NCBI GenBank assembly: GCA_025403435.1
Contig: JAJQZP010000469.1
Coordinates: forward strand, 1-64,000
Origin: Artocarpus heterophyllus
Taxonomy: Eukaryota > Streptophyta > Magnoliopsida > Rosales > Moraceae
Length of the DNA stretch: 64,000 bases
Direction: 5' to 3'
Part shown: piece by piece, positions 22,801-35,727 of the stretch
Numbering within the stretch: the stretch's first letter is position 1
How the letters are laid out: every line of letters begins with the position of its first letter
The notes under the pieces: generated by a model
The model's database searches: none
Told to the model about the DNA's origin: nothing
The model's input: only the letters and a program-made list of their open reading frames with translations
Translations under genes and position numbers: made by a program

Positions 22801-24494
22801 GTCTACAACGTTCGCCAGATAACCCATGCAGCCACTTGCTAAAAGCTTCCTTGCTTTCATTGCCGATAGAAACATGTGGGGTTTCTTTCTGGTCTCGCCA
22901 ACATAAACAAATTTTTGATCACCTTCAGGATGGAAGATCACCTTTCATTTTCGGCATTCGATTGCGGCATTATACTTACTTAGGAAATCCATCCCAAGAA
23001 TCATGTCGTAGTCATGCAAGTCGATCACAATGAGGTCAACGAAAAGTTCTCTATCAGAAACCCATAGGGGTACTTTACGCAAACAATGCGTGGATAATAT
23101 CACTTCCCTAGAGGGTAGTGTCGTAGTGAATCCCTGTCTCATAGGCTCTAAACGAACCCCTAACTTCTTAGCATGTGACATAGATACAAAAGAATGTGTG
23201 GCACCCGTATAAAAAAGAACATGAACATCATTACATAAGCTTGTTATCTGACCTGTGACCACATTGGAGGCTTCAGCAGCCACTTGTTCTTTCGTCATGG
23301 CATAGATTCGGGCGTTTGTTGGTGGGGCTTCAAGTCTCCCTTGACTAATTAGTGGCCCTTCAAGGGAGGCTTGCATCTGATGCAGCTGGGCTTGAGGAGG
23401 AGCTCTTTGCGGGGCATTGGCATTCTCCAACTTGGGGCAGTTCTTTACAAAATGAACTTCACACCCACATATAAAACATTGGTTTGTCCCCAATCGGCAT
23501 TCCCATGGATGCTTCTTTCCACATTTGGCACATGGTTGAAATCGTCTTTCATTATTGTTGCGCTGACCATCATTATGCCTTTTGTTGTCTTGGCCCTGCT
23601 GTTGTTGAGGATTACCCTTCCTCTTATTGTTCCTCCAATTCTGGTTGTTGTTGTTGCTGTTGTTGTTGTTCCTGTGGGAGGGCGGTTCTAGTTGTTAGCA
23701 TTGTTGGCTTGCTGGTTGGGTTGAGGCTGGTTCCTTCTTAACTTTTACAGATGGAACTTAGCACGTTGAGCCCTCATGACAACCTGTTCTTGGGTCCTTG
23801 GCGGACTAGCCCCATCAACAATTGTAGCAATGTCCGGTCTAAGGGCCCTGATCAACCTTCTGACCCTTTCACCTTCATTCATAACCATCCCTGGGCATAA
23901 ACGAGCAAGCTGGTCAACTTTTGTCACCACATCAGTGACTGTCATATCCCCCTGGCGTAGGCTTTCGAACTCCTCATAATGCTTCCTCGTAACATTCATG
24001 TGGAAGAACTTTGTGTTGAACTCGTGAACAAAGTCAGCCTATGACATCTCTTCAATATTTCTGCTCTGTTCGATGCCATCCCACCATATCCTAGCCTCCA
24101 TGGTAAGGCAGTACGAGGCACAAAGGACCTTTTCGTTGTCCGTGAAATCCATGAGTCTCAGAGTGGCTTTGATCGTCTTTAACCATCCTTGAGCGACTAA
24201 CGGGTCCTTTGAACCCTCAAAGTCAGCTGGCTTGACTCTCTTCCATCTGACCAGAAGATGTTCCTGATAGGCTGCTCTTGGTTCAGCATCAGGAGCTGGG
24301 ACTTCGTTTGCTTGTGGCTGCGGAGGAGGAGGAGGAGGCACATCATTGCCTCGTTGTTCACCATTTTGGCCATTGGCCCTTCATGCAGCTATTTCTCTTC
24401 GTTGATCTTCCAACTGCCTTTACAGTTCAGCGATCATCATCATAAGTCTTTCGTTAGTTTGGGTGTGAGTCTGCATTCTTCTATGGCCGTCCAT
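19868..24494 (-). pseudogene. gag-pol: Gypsy gag-pol, internal copy 1, broken
   Basis: This is a Ty3/Gypsy polyprotein relic. The probable start is at 24494 (MDGHRRMQT). Domains in order: Gag with a proline tract (24039-24341) and RLCPG region (to 23745); paired zinc knuckles (CAKCGKKHPWEC, CFICGCEVHFVKNC); protease; RT with [12 protein letters not shown] and FIDDILVYS; RNase H ([23 protein letters not shown]); integrase (20516-20923); and a C-terminal chromodomain-like module ending at 19868. Breaks: TAA at 24420-24422, TGA about 30 bases further on, TAG for Trp at 24039-24041, TAA at 23745-23747, a frame change in the Asn/Gln-rich linker near 23650-23690, and a one-base loss near 22505 in RT. 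Catalytic losses: protease DTGA is YTGA (23209-23211), and the integrase Glu of DGQTER is Lys (20627-20629). The early TAA, the 23745 stop and both frame changes are shared with copy 2. Confidence 0.93.
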
Positions 24495-24693
24495 TGTAAA
24501 TTTCCTAAAATAATTAGGACTTAGAAATGATCTACCATTTATAAGACAGGTTTTCACTACTGTATCATTAATCATTAATCATTCAAACCTTAATCTTATC
24601 ATCATACTTGCAACAATACATCTAACTTAATATCATACTTACTTGGAGGACTTGGATTGACGTGTGGCGATATGAATTGTAATCGAAAGATTC

Positions 24694-24705
24694 GCTCTGA
24701 TACCA
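24694..24705 (-). promoter_or_regulatory. Gypsy copy 1 primer-binding site
   Basis: The minus strand reads TGGTATCAGAGC, the tRNA-Met-type primer site, five bases inside LTR B at 24711. LTR B therefore serves as the 5' LTR for internal copy 1. Confidence 0.88.
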
Positions 24706-25063
24706 AAGCCTGTAACGCCCCTTAATTCGGACGTCACTGATGTTGTTACATACTTACATTCGTACATGCATAAACCTTAAACTTATAAATAATATCAAAC
24801 TTAATCGTTACTATTGATTTTAAAAGTACTTAAACTTACATTACCAGGATCCATACATATTTTTTTTTTCAAACTTAACATTGTTTCGAAAATCATTGCT
24901 TAATTTATTCCATATTATAATTTATTCGATTATACTTAAATCAATCATGATCTTATTTATTAGTATATATAGGTTTATCAAATTGTAAAATCAGGACTTA
25001 TAAAAATATCACATTAATTCACTTTGATCATTACATCATTAGAAATCCATTTACTCCCACAAT

Positions 25064-25230
25064 TCGGCAGGCCGAACTTGGGACTTCGGCAGACCAAACA
25101 TCATCGACAGGCCGGTTGAGGCTTTGCAATTCGAATTAAAAATTCATCCATGTTCGGCAGGCCAGAAAATTCAATCGACAGGCCAAACTTCTAGTCTTCG
25201 GTAGGCCGGCCACAGAGTTCGGCAGGCCGT
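25064..25230. repeat. Near-palindrome array in Gypsy LTR B, downstream part
   Basis: This is homologous to 17136-17325 but shorter: the stretch around the third and fourth units of LTR A is partly lost. Units such as TCGGCAGGCCGA at 25064 and 25219 remain perfect, while others are decayed (TCGACAGGCCGG). Confidence 0.88.
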
Positions 25231-27366
25231 CCGAGACCAAATTCCTTTGAAAAACTTAATTTAAAACATACCAACTTTACGTTAAATATAGCAGAAGTTC
25301 ATAATTCATTAAAAATGATAAAATATCTTATAAAACCATAATATAAGTATTCTTAAAAACCTTAACATAAAATATGTTCAAAATATATAATTTGATCAAA
25401 TCATAAAATCATTCTTCTTGGCGTGCTTCCGGTTACAATTCATCGTTCATGTTGCTCACACGCCTTCCCATGTCCTCCTCTTATTCGATGACTCTCTTAC
25501 CCTTTTTTGCAACATGACATATAAAACATGATTAAGCTAATGCTTAGTAAGTACACATATTCTCACAATTTAAAACATTTCATAAACATCATCATCATCA
25601 TCATCATTGTCATCGTATCATAAAAGTGCCTTAAGCACAATTTCATAGAACATATCTTTCGTAACATTAACCATTTTAAAACTTAACCATTTTATCTTAA
25701 GGGCCCAAGTGTTACACCATAAACATCATCATAGGCGCGCAGCCATGAGAGGAGAAGGGTAGCTAATCCCAAACCAAACATGACATCATAACATAAAATT
25801 TCATAACATTGGGTGTGCAACACTTATTAGGTTATACATATATACATACTTTTCATACTTTGAAACATGTCATCATCATACATGCATATCTTTAAAATCA
25901 TGAAAATCTTTCATAAGAAATCCTTTAAGGAAAATCATCATAAAATCATCATGAATATCCTTGTAAACATATCATCAAACCTTGTAAAAACATGTGTCAT
26001 GTTGTAGGTGAGAATGTACTTACCTCAATGATAGCTTGCTTAACCTTAAAAATGCACTTGGTGACGATGCCGCGGTCTCGATGTACTCGCTTCCTTGAGT
26101 GTTCATGCCATTTATCCATTTTAAAGATGCAATAAAAATCAATACTTATCATGAAATATCCATACACATAACATTCATTCATATAATATTCACATATACA
26201 TACACTGATCTCATATTATAAACATAATTCATAACTATAAAAATCGTCATCACATAAACATGTTATTATGATTTTTCTTAAATCATAAAAATTACCTTAA
26301 GCATATAAAACAAACCATACATTTTGAATATAATTATCTTTTAAATAAAATGTTTTTGAACAATTAATATATTTATATTTTAATTTAAAACTTCATACAA
26401 TCATCATATTATCATGCATGAAATTATTTTATTATCATAAAATCTTTTAAACATACATAACATTTCATAAACAAAAAAATCCAGAAATAACATTTATTGA
26501 AACATTTTTCTTAATGAATTCCCATAAAAATTTCATAACATATAAATAAAATACATTCATCTTACATACTCATACATATGCATATTTTAACAACTTTTCA
26601 TGAAAACATCATATTTACCCCTTGAATAATCATTACATTTTTCATACTTTCAAAATTATACAGTAACATATTACTGTGAGGGGTAGAAGATAGAAATATC
26701 ATTTTTCATTAAAACATTGAAATGATATGAAACTTAGAAAAACATCACATAATATATACATAACATCATATATATAAAAAAAAAAATCAAGACAAAATAC
26801 AATACCTAACGAGGAGAAGAATTTCTTTTCAAAAATACCAGAAAAACCGAATTCATACCTGAAAATATCTTCTCAAAACCCCTTGATTTCAATCAATGAA
26901 ATATGACTTTTCTTATAATTTTTGCAGAGAATTTTCGTGAGAGAGAGGAAAGCAAACCACTCATGGAGAAGAGAAGAGGAGGAGAAAATAAAGAGAGAAC
27001 ATCTCAGAACCGAGAGAAATTATATGAGGAAAGAGCGTTAAAATTTTTCTAACGTAATGTGTATAATGAAGAGTCATTACTCTTCATTAAGTCAGAAATT
27101 TCTGACTGTTAAGAGGGTGATTGGCGTTGGAAAAGGAAGAGAAAGAAAAGGAAGGTCAAACATCATCAATCTTACCTTAATTTACCTTCTAAAAATAGGA
27201 AACCTCTTAAAATAATACAAATCAATACAAATCAAATCCTTTAATTTCCTTAACTGATAAAAACATTCCATTATTATGCCAATTAATCACATTAATTCAC
27301 CCAATTAATGTAATTAACTCAACCATAATTTCGTAGGAATTTCTGCTGACTGCTTGTCAGCCATGT

Positions 27367-27511
27367 TCGGCCTGTCGGTTTCCCGTTCGGCCTGTCGGTT
27401 TCCCCTTCGGCCTGTCGGTTCCAGCAAGTTTGCCCTGCCGGTGGGTTTCTTTGGCCTGCCGATCTCGGGCAGGATGTTCGGCCTGTTGCTCTTGAAAGTT
27501 TGGCCTGTCGA
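27367..27511. repeat. Near-palindrome array in Gypsy LTR B, U3 part, with an extra unit
   Basis: The first three units start at 27367, 27387 and 27407, each TCGGCCTGTCGG followed by TTTCCC-like sequence. LTRs A and C have only two units in this stretch, so one 20-bp unit was added here. The array ends with a unit at 27500. Confidence 0.9.
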
Positions 27512-27803
27512 ACTGTCCGTAAATGCCATACCATAAAACATTCATACTTTATTGCATCATAAATAAACATATACTTAAAATTTCACATGAACACTAGAGC
27601 ACAACGATCCCATGCGGTCGTCACCTGTCACAAAACTTGACATAAAAAGTTACTAACATGCACATGCACATCACATATCATATCATATAATGTTATTTAA
27701 TAATAACATTCCTTTACAACGTTACTAACTTAAAGTGGTCCGTTACATAAAATAGGCGGGCGCTACAATTCTCTCCACCTTATAAAAGTTTCATCCTCGA
27801 AAC

Positions 27804-30800
27804 TTAGAATAAATGCGGATACATAATTTTCATGTCATCTTCACGTTCCCATGTAGCTTCTTCAACTTCCTGATTTCGCCATAACATCTTGACCAATGGA
27901 ATTTCTTTATTCCTCAAAGTCTTGGTTTTTCGATCGAGTATCTTTGTTGGCTTTTCTTCATAACTTAAATCTTCTCGTATCTCGATCACTTGTGGCTCAA
28001 TCACATGCGTAGGGTCCGGAACATACTTCTTGAGCATGGAGACAAGAAATACGTCGTGCATTGCAGACATTTCAGAAGGCAACTTCAGCTGATAAGCTAC
28101 TTTGCCTATTTGTTTAACAACTTCATAAGGACCGATAAATCTTGGGCTTAACTTGCTTTTCTTCCCAAACCTTATAACTCCTTTCATTGGTGCAACTTTC
28201 AAAAACACATATTCGCCTACAGTGAACTCTAAAGGTCTTCTTCTTTTGTCAGCATATCTTTTGACGGCTTTAAGCAGTCTCTATCCTTCTTCTTATCAAC
28301 TTTATCATCTCAGATGTTTCATTCACAAAGTCGGTTCTTTCAGCATCTACACTTTCCATCAACTTCTTTTCACCAGCTTCATGCCAATATATAGGCGACC
28401 AACATTTTCGTCCATGCAGCGCTTCATATGGTGTCATTCCAATTGTCGCCTGAAAGCTGTTGTTGTATGCATACTCTACTAATGGCAACATTTTACACCA
28501 GCTGATCTTAAAATTGAGAGAACATGCCTGCAACATATCTTCTAGAATCAAATTCATCCTCTCTGTTTGGCCATCAGTCTGAGGATGAAAAGCCGTGCTA
28601 AAATGAAGCCTGGTTCCCATTGCAGTCTGGACACTCTTCCAAAACTTAGATGTGAACATGCCATCACGATCTGAGATAATTGACTTGGGAATCCCATGAA
28701 GTCGTACAATCTCCTTAACGTAGAGTTCCGCTAGCCGTTCCATAGAGTAAGTGATCTTGATAGGAATGAAATGCGCCGTCTTCGTCAGCCGATCCACAAC
28801 TACCCAAATTGCATCATAGCCATTCGTAGTTCTGGGTAAGCCGGTAATGAAATCCATTGCTATTTCTTCCCATTTCCATTCTGGTATTTGGATAGATTGC
28901 AGTTCACCACCAGGTCTCTGGTGTTCAGCCTTTACTTGCTGACATGTCATACATTTCTTTACATACTTTGCAACATCACGTTTCATTCCAAACCACCAGA
29001 AATTACCCTTTAGATCATGAATTTCTGACATGTCATGAAATTACCCTTAAACCATCAACATTGGGAACACATAAACGGTCCTTAAGGTACAAAGTTTCGT
29101 CATCCGCAACACGAAACTCTTGACATTTTCCTTCTTTTATTTCATGCTTGATCTTTACAAGGCTTATGTCATCATCTTGCTTACTCTGAATTTCATCATA
29201 CATCGTCGGAGCAAGAGAGAGTGCTGATAGCTGGCCTGCTATAAGTTCTAAACCGAAGTCTAGAATTTCCTTCCTTAATGGTGGAGACATTGCTGGCATC
29301 AACATCAACGTGGCAACTGACTTCCTACTTAAAGCATCAGCTACTCGGTTAGCTTTACCAGGATGATAAAGGATTTCACAATCATAATCCTTCACCAACT
29401 CTAGCCATCTTCGTTGCCTCATATTCAGGTCTCTTTGTGTGAAGAAGTACTTCAGACTTTGATGATCAGTGAAGATCTTGCATTGGACTCCATACAAATA
29501 GTGTCTCCATATCTTCAATGCAAAAACAACTCCTGCTAACTCGAGATCATGAGTAGGATAGTTCTTTTCGTAGTCTTTTAGTTGTCTTGAAGCATAAGCA
29601 ATCACCTTTTCATTCTGCATCAATACAGCTCCTAGGCCCATCTTGGATGCATCACTGTAGATTACGAACCCATCATTTCCCTCAGGAATTGCCAACACTG
29701 GAGCCGTCGTTAATCTTTTCTTCAGTTCTTGAAAGCTCTTTTCGCATGCATCCGTCCATTCATACTTCTTTCCTTTGCGAGTCAAGTTTGTGAGTGGTGC
29801 TGCTATCTTGGAGAAATCTTCTACGAATCTCTGATAGTAACCTGCTAGACCCAAGAAGCTCCTTATTTTGCTTGCATTCATCGGTTGCTTCCAATTGAGT
29901 ATAGCTTCTACTTTAGCAGGTTCCACCATAATCCCATACTTTGAGATAACATGCCCCAGAAATGACACTTTATCAAGCCAAAACTCACATTTTGAGAACT
30001 TAGCATATAGCTGGTGTCTTCTTAAAGTCTCCAATGCAATCCTTAAATACTCCTCATGTTCTTCTTGATTCTTAGAGTAGACAAGAATATCATCGATAAA
30101 TACAACAACAAATTTATCGAGGAAATCCTTGAATACCCTGTTCATCAAATCCATTAAGGCAGCCGGTGCATTCGTCAGACCGAAAGGCATAACCACAAAT
30201 TCATGGTGACCATACCTCGACCTGAAAGCAGTCTTGGGGATATCTCCTTCTTTAATCTTCAACTGGTGATATCCTGATCGTAGATCAATCTTTGAGAACA
30301 CTGATGCACCCTTGAGCTGATCAAACAAATCATCAATTCGAGGCAACGGATACTTGTTCTTGATCATCACCTTGTTCAGTTCTCTGTAGTCGATGTAGAG
30401 CTCATAGTGCCATCCTTCTTCTTCACAAATAAAACTGGAGCACCCCATGGTGAGTGACTTGGCCTGATAAATCCTTTGTCAAGTAGCTCCTTCAATTGCG
30501 TGTGAAGCTCTTTTAATTCTACCGGGGCCATTCTGTAAGGCGCTTTAGAGATTGGTTCGGTGCCTAGAGCGAGCTCAATCTTGAATTTAACTTCTCCTTC
30601 TGGCGGTAGACTCATTAGGTCATCAGGAAACACATATTCATATTCATGAACAACATGCACATCTTCCATTCTTGTCTTTCATTCTTGGCTTTTGTCTACA
30701 ACGTTCGCCAGATAACTCATGCAGCCACTTGCTAAAAGCTTCCTTGCTTTCATTGCCGATAGAAACATGTGGGGTTTCTTTCTGGTCTCGCCAACATAAA

Positions 30801-32387
30801 CAAATTTCTGATCACCTTTACGATGGAAGATCACCTTTCGTTTCCGGCATTCAATTGCAGCATTATACTTACTTAGGAAATCCATCCCAAGAATCATGTT
30901 GTAGTTATGCATGTCGATCACAATGAGGTCGACGAAAAGTTCCCTATCAGAAATCCATATGGGAACTTTACGCAAACAATGCGTGGATAATATCACTTCC
31001 CTAGAGGGTAGTGTCGTAGTGAATCCCTGTCTCATAGGCTCTAAACGAACCCCTAACTTCTTAGCATGTGACATAGATACAAAAGAATGTGTGGCACCTG
31101 TATCAAAAAGAACATGAACATCATTACATAAGCTTGTTATCTGACCTGTGACCACATTGGAGGCTTCAGCAGCCACTTGTTCTTTCGTCATGGCATAGAT
31201 TCGGGCGTTTGTCAGTGGGGCTTCAAGTCTCCCTTGACTAATTAGTGGCCCTTAAAGGGAGGCTTGCATCTGATGCAGCTGAGATTGAGGAGGAGCTCTT
31301 TGCGGGGCATTGGCATTCTTCAACTTGGGGCAGTTCTTTACAAAATGATCTTCACACACACATATAAAACATTGGTTTGTCCCCAATCGGCATTCCCCTG
31401 GGTGCTTCTTTCCACATTTGGCACATGGTTGAAATTGTCTTTCATTATTGTTGCGCTGACCATCATTATGCCTTTTGTTGTCTTGGCCCTGCTGTTGTTG
31501 AGGATTACCCTTCCTCTTATTGTTCCTCCAATTCTGGTTGTTGTTGTTGCTGTTGTTGTTGTTCCTGTGGGAGGGCGGTTCTAGTTGTTAGCATTGTTGG
31601 CTTGCTGGTTGGGCTGAGGCTGGTTCCTTCTTAACTTTTACAGATGGAACTTAGCACGTTGAGCCCTCATGACAACCTGTTCTTGGGTCCTTGGCGGACT
31701 AGCCCCATCAACAATTGTAGCAATGTCCGGTCTAAGGGCCCTGATCAACCTTCTGACCCTTTCACCTTCGCTCATAACCATCCCTGGGCATAAACGAGCA
31801 AGCTGGTCAAATTTTGTCACCACATCAGTGACTGTCATATCCCCCTGGCGTAGGCTTTCGAACTCCTCATAATGCTTCCTCGTAACATTCATGTGGAAGA
31901 ACTTTGTGTTGAACTCGTGAACAAAGTCAGCCCATGACATCTCTTCAACATTTCTACTCTGTTCGATGCCATCCCACCATATCCTGGCCTCCATGATAAG
32001 GCAGTATGAGGCACAGAGGACCTTTTCGTTGTTCGTGAAATCCATGAGTCTTAGAGTGGCTTCGATCGTCTTTAACCATCCTTAAGCGACTAACAGGTCC
32101 TTTGAACCCTCAAAGTCAGCTAGGTTGACTCTCTTCCATCTGACCAGAAGAGGTTCCTGATAGGCTGCTCTTGGTTCAGTAGCAGGAGCTGGGACTTCGT
32201 TTACTTATGGCTGCGGAGGAGGAGGAGGAGGCAGATCATTGCCTCGCTGTTCACCATTCTTGCCGTTGGCCCTTAATGCAGCTATTTCTCTTCGTTGATC
32301 TTCCAACTGCCTTTACAATTCAGCGATCATCGTCATAAGTCTTTCGTTAGTCTGGGTGTGAGTCTGTAATCTTCTGTGGCCATCCAT
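27804..32387 (-). pseudogene. gag-pol: Gypsy gag-pol, internal copy 2, broken
   Basis: This has the same domain order as copy 1 and is a few percent different. The probable start is at 32387. It keeps protease DTGA (Asp codon 31102-31104), RT FIDD, the RNase H residues, the integrase finger cysteines (CMTC), DFI, SDRDG and DGQTER, and a nearly complete C-terminal module ending YPHLF. Breaks shared with copy 1: TAA at 32313-32315, TAA at 31638-31640, the linker frame change, and the RT frame change near 30398. Private breaks: a stop in the proline region (near 32211), a deletion/rearrangement of about 40 bp between RNase H and integrase (about 29016-29048), and a frame change after the integrase core (near 28260). 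It is less damaged in its catalytic residues than copy 1 but cannot make a full polyprotein. Confidence 0.92.
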
Positions 32388-32586
32388 TATAAATTTCCTA
32401 AAATAATTAGGACTTAGAAATGATCTTCCATTTATGAGACAGGTTTTCATTACTATATCATTAATCATTAATCATTCAAACCTTAATCTTATCATCATAC
32501 TTGCAACAATGCATCTAACTTAATATCATACTTACTTGGAGGACTTGGATTGACGTGTGGCGATATGAATTATAATCGAAAGATTC

Positions 32587-32598
32587 ACTCTGATACCA
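32587..32598 (-). promoter_or_regulatory. Gypsy copy 2 primer-binding site
   Basis: The minus strand reads TGGTATCAGAGT, one mismatch at the end of the tRNA-Met-type site, five bases inside LTR C at 32604. Confidence 0.85.
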
Positions 32599-32967
32599 AA
32601 GCCTGTAACGCCCCTTAATTCGGACGTCACAGATGTCGTTACATACTTACATTCGTACATGCATAAACCTTAAACTTATAAATAATATCAAACTTAATCG
32701 TTACTATTGATTTTAAAAGTACTTAAACTTACATTACCAGGATCCATACATATGTTTTTTTTTTTTAAAAAAAAAAACTTAACATTGTTTCGAAAATCAT
32801 TGCTTAATTTATTCCATATTATAATTTATTTGATTATACTTAAATCAATCATGATCTTATTTATTAATATATATAGGTTTATCAAATTGTAAAATCAGGA
32901 CTTATAAAAATATCACATTAATTCTCTTTGATTATTACATCATTTAAAATCCATTTATTCCCATAAT

Positions 32968-33157
32968 TCGGAAGGCTGAACTTGGGACTTCGGTAGGCCG
33001 AACATCATCGGCAGACCGGAGTTCCCTCAACCAGCAGGCCGGTTGAGGTTTTGCAATTCGAATTAAAAATTCATCCACGTTCAGCAGGATGGAATATTCA
33101 ATCGGCAGGCCGAACTTCTGGTCTTCGGCAGGCCGGCCACAGAGTTCGGTAGGCTGT
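32968..33157. repeat. Near-palindrome array in Gypsy LTR C, downstream part
   Basis: This is homologous to the LTR A array and keeps its long gap in the middle. Several units are mutated (TCGGAAGGCTGA at 32968, TCGGTAGGCTGT at 33146). Confidence 0.88.
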
Positions 33158-33481
33158 CCGAGATCAAATTCCTTTGGAAAACTTACCTTAAAACATACCA
33201 ACTTTACGTAAAATATAGCGGAAGTTCATAATTCATTAAAAATGATAAAATATCTTATAAAACCATAATATAAGTATTCCTAAAAACCTTAACATAAAAT
33301 ATGTTCAAAATATATAATTTGATCAAATCATAAAATCTTTCTTCTTGGCGTGCTTCCGGTTACAATTCATCATTCATGTTGCTCACACGCCTTCCCATGT
33401 CCTCCTCCTATTCCATGACTCTCTTACCCTTGTCTGCAACATGACATATAAAACATGATTAAGCTAATGCTTAGTAAGTAC

Positions 33482-34119
33482 ACATATTCTCACAATTTAA
33501 AACATTTCATAAACATCATCATCATCATCATCATCATCATTGTCATCGTATCATAAAAGTGCCTTAAGCACAATTTCATAGAACATATCTTTCGTAACAT
33601 TAACCATTTTAAAACTTAATCCATTTTATCTTAAGGGCCCAAGTGTTGCACCATAAACATCATCATAGGCGCGCCGCCATGAGAGGAGAAGGGTAGCTAA
33701 TCTCAAACCAAACATGACATCATAACATAACATTTCATAACATTTTATGAAATTGTGCCTTAAGCACAATTTAAAACATTTCATAACATAACATTTCATA
33801 ACATATTCTCACAATTTAAAACATTTCATAAACATCATCATCATCATCATTGTCATCGTATCATAAAAGTGCCTTAAGCACAATTTCATAGAACATATCT
33901 TTCGTAACATTAACCATTTTAAAACTTAATCCATTTTATCTTAAGGGCCTAAGTGTTGCACCATAAACATCATCATAGGTGCGCCGCCATGAGAGGAGAA
34001 GGGTAGCTAATCCCAAACCAAACATGACATCATAACATAACATTTCATAACATTGGGTGTGCAACACTTATTAGGTGATACATGTATACATACTTTTCAT
34101 ACTTTGAAACATGTCATCA
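33482..34119. repeat. Tandem duplication inside LTR C (319-bp period)
   Basis: The block starting ACATATTCTCACAATTTAAAAC at 33482 restarts at 33801, each copy followed by a CAT trinucleotide run, GTGCCTTAAGCAC and a GGAGAAGGGTAG block. The first copy ends in filler (about 33744-33800) made of scrambled pieces of the same region, including an inverted piece around the near-palindrome TGCCTTAAGCA. LTRs A and B have one copy. Confidence 0.88.
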
Positions 34120-35601
34120 TCATACATGCATATCTTTAAAATCATGAAAATCTTTCGTAAGAAATCCTTTAAGGAAAATCATCATAAAATCATCATGAAT
34201 ATCCTTGTAAACATATCATCAAACCTTGTAAAAACATGTGTCATGTTGCAGGTGAGAATGTACTTACCTCAACGATAGCTTACTTAACCTTAAAAATGCA
34301 CTTGGTGACGATGCCGTGGTCTCGATGTGCTCGCTTCCTTGAGTGTTCATGCCTTTTATCCATTTTAAAGATGTAATAAAAATCAATACTTATTATAAAA
34401 TATCCATGCACATAACATTCATTCATATAATATTCACATATACATACACTCATCTCATATTATAAACATAATTCATAACCATAAAAATCGTCATCACATA
34501 AACATGTTATTATGATTTTTCTTAAATCATAAAAATTACCTTAAGCATATAAAACAAACCATACATTTTGAATATAATTATCTTTTAAATAAAACATTTT
34601 TGATCAATTAATATATTTATATTTTAATTTAAAACTTCATACGATCATCATATTATCATGCATGAAATTATTTTATTATCATAAAATCTTTTAAACATAC
34701 ATAACATTTCATAAACAAACAAATCTAGAAATAACATTTATTGAAACATTTTTCTTAATGAATTCCCATAAAAATTTCATAACATATAAATAAAATACAT
34801 TCATCTTACATACTCATACATATGCATATTTTAACAACTTTTCATGAAAACATCATATTTACCCCTTGAATAATCATTACATTTTTCATACTTTCAAAAT
34901 TATACAGTAACATATTATTTGAGGGGTAGAAGACAGAAATATCATTTTTCAAAACATTGAAATGACATGAAACTTATAAAAACATCACATAATATATACA
35001 TAACATCATATATAAAAAAAATCGAGACAAAATACAATACCTAACGAGGAGAAGAATTTCTTTTCAAAAATACCGGAAAAACCGAATTCATACCTGAAAA
35101 TTTCTTCTCAAAACTCCTTGATTTCAATCAACGAAATATGACTTTTCTTATAATTTTTGCAGAGAATTTTCGTGAGAGAGAGGAAAGCAAAGCACTCGTG
35201 GAGAAGAGAAGAGGAGGAGAAAATAATGAAAGAACGTCTCATAACCGAGAGAAATTATCTGAGGAAAGAGCGTTAAAATTTTTCTAACGTAATGTGTATA
35301 ATTAAGAGTCATTACTCTTCATTAAGTCAGAAATTTCTTACTGTTAAGAGGGTGATTGGCATGGGAAAAGGAAGAGAAAGAAAAGGAAGGTCAAACATCA
35401 TCAATCTTACCTTAATTTACCTTCTAAAAATAGGAAACCTCTTAAAATAATACAAATCAATACAAATCAAATCCTTTAATTTCCTTAACTGATAAAAATA
35501 TTAAATTATTATGCCAATTAATTACATTAATTCACCCAATTAATGTAATTAATTTAGCCATAATTTTGGAGGAATTTCTGCTGACTGCTTGTCAGCCGTG
35601 T

Positions 35602-35727
35602 TCGGCCTACCGGTTTTGCCCTTTGGCCTGCCGGTTCCAGCAAGTTCGGCCTGCCGGTGGGTTTCTTCGGCCTTTCGATCTCGGGCAAGATGTTCGCCCT
35701 GCTGATCTTGAAAGTTTGGCCTGCTAA
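35602..35727. repeat. Near-palindrome array in Gypsy LTR C, U3 part
   Basis: This is homologous to 19456-19581, with two units in the stretch where LTR B has three. The plus strand shows TCGGCCTGCC-type units, inverted relative to the array at 32968-33157. Confidence 0.88.

Larger units (their letters stand above)
24711..27767 (-). mobile_element. Gypsy LTR B (3057 bp, middle)
   Basis: The plus strand begins TGTAACGCCCC and ends GGCGCTACA. It is followed directly by the polypurine tract and pol end of copy 2, and preceded by the primer site of copy 1, so it is shared by both internal regions. No target duplication flanks it. Its length happens to equal that of LTR A. Confidence 0.94.

Noticed and set aside
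23484..23741. Plus-strand ORFs rich in Cys or Val at 23371-23741 and 31264-31634
   Set aside because: These are antisense shadows of the Asn/Gln-rich linker of Gypsy Gag (ACA/AAC codons read backwards).
24694..24705. TGGTATCAGAGC as part of a tRNA gene
   Set aside because: It is only a primer-binding site copied from the tRNA 3' end. No cloverleaf or pol III boxes surround it.
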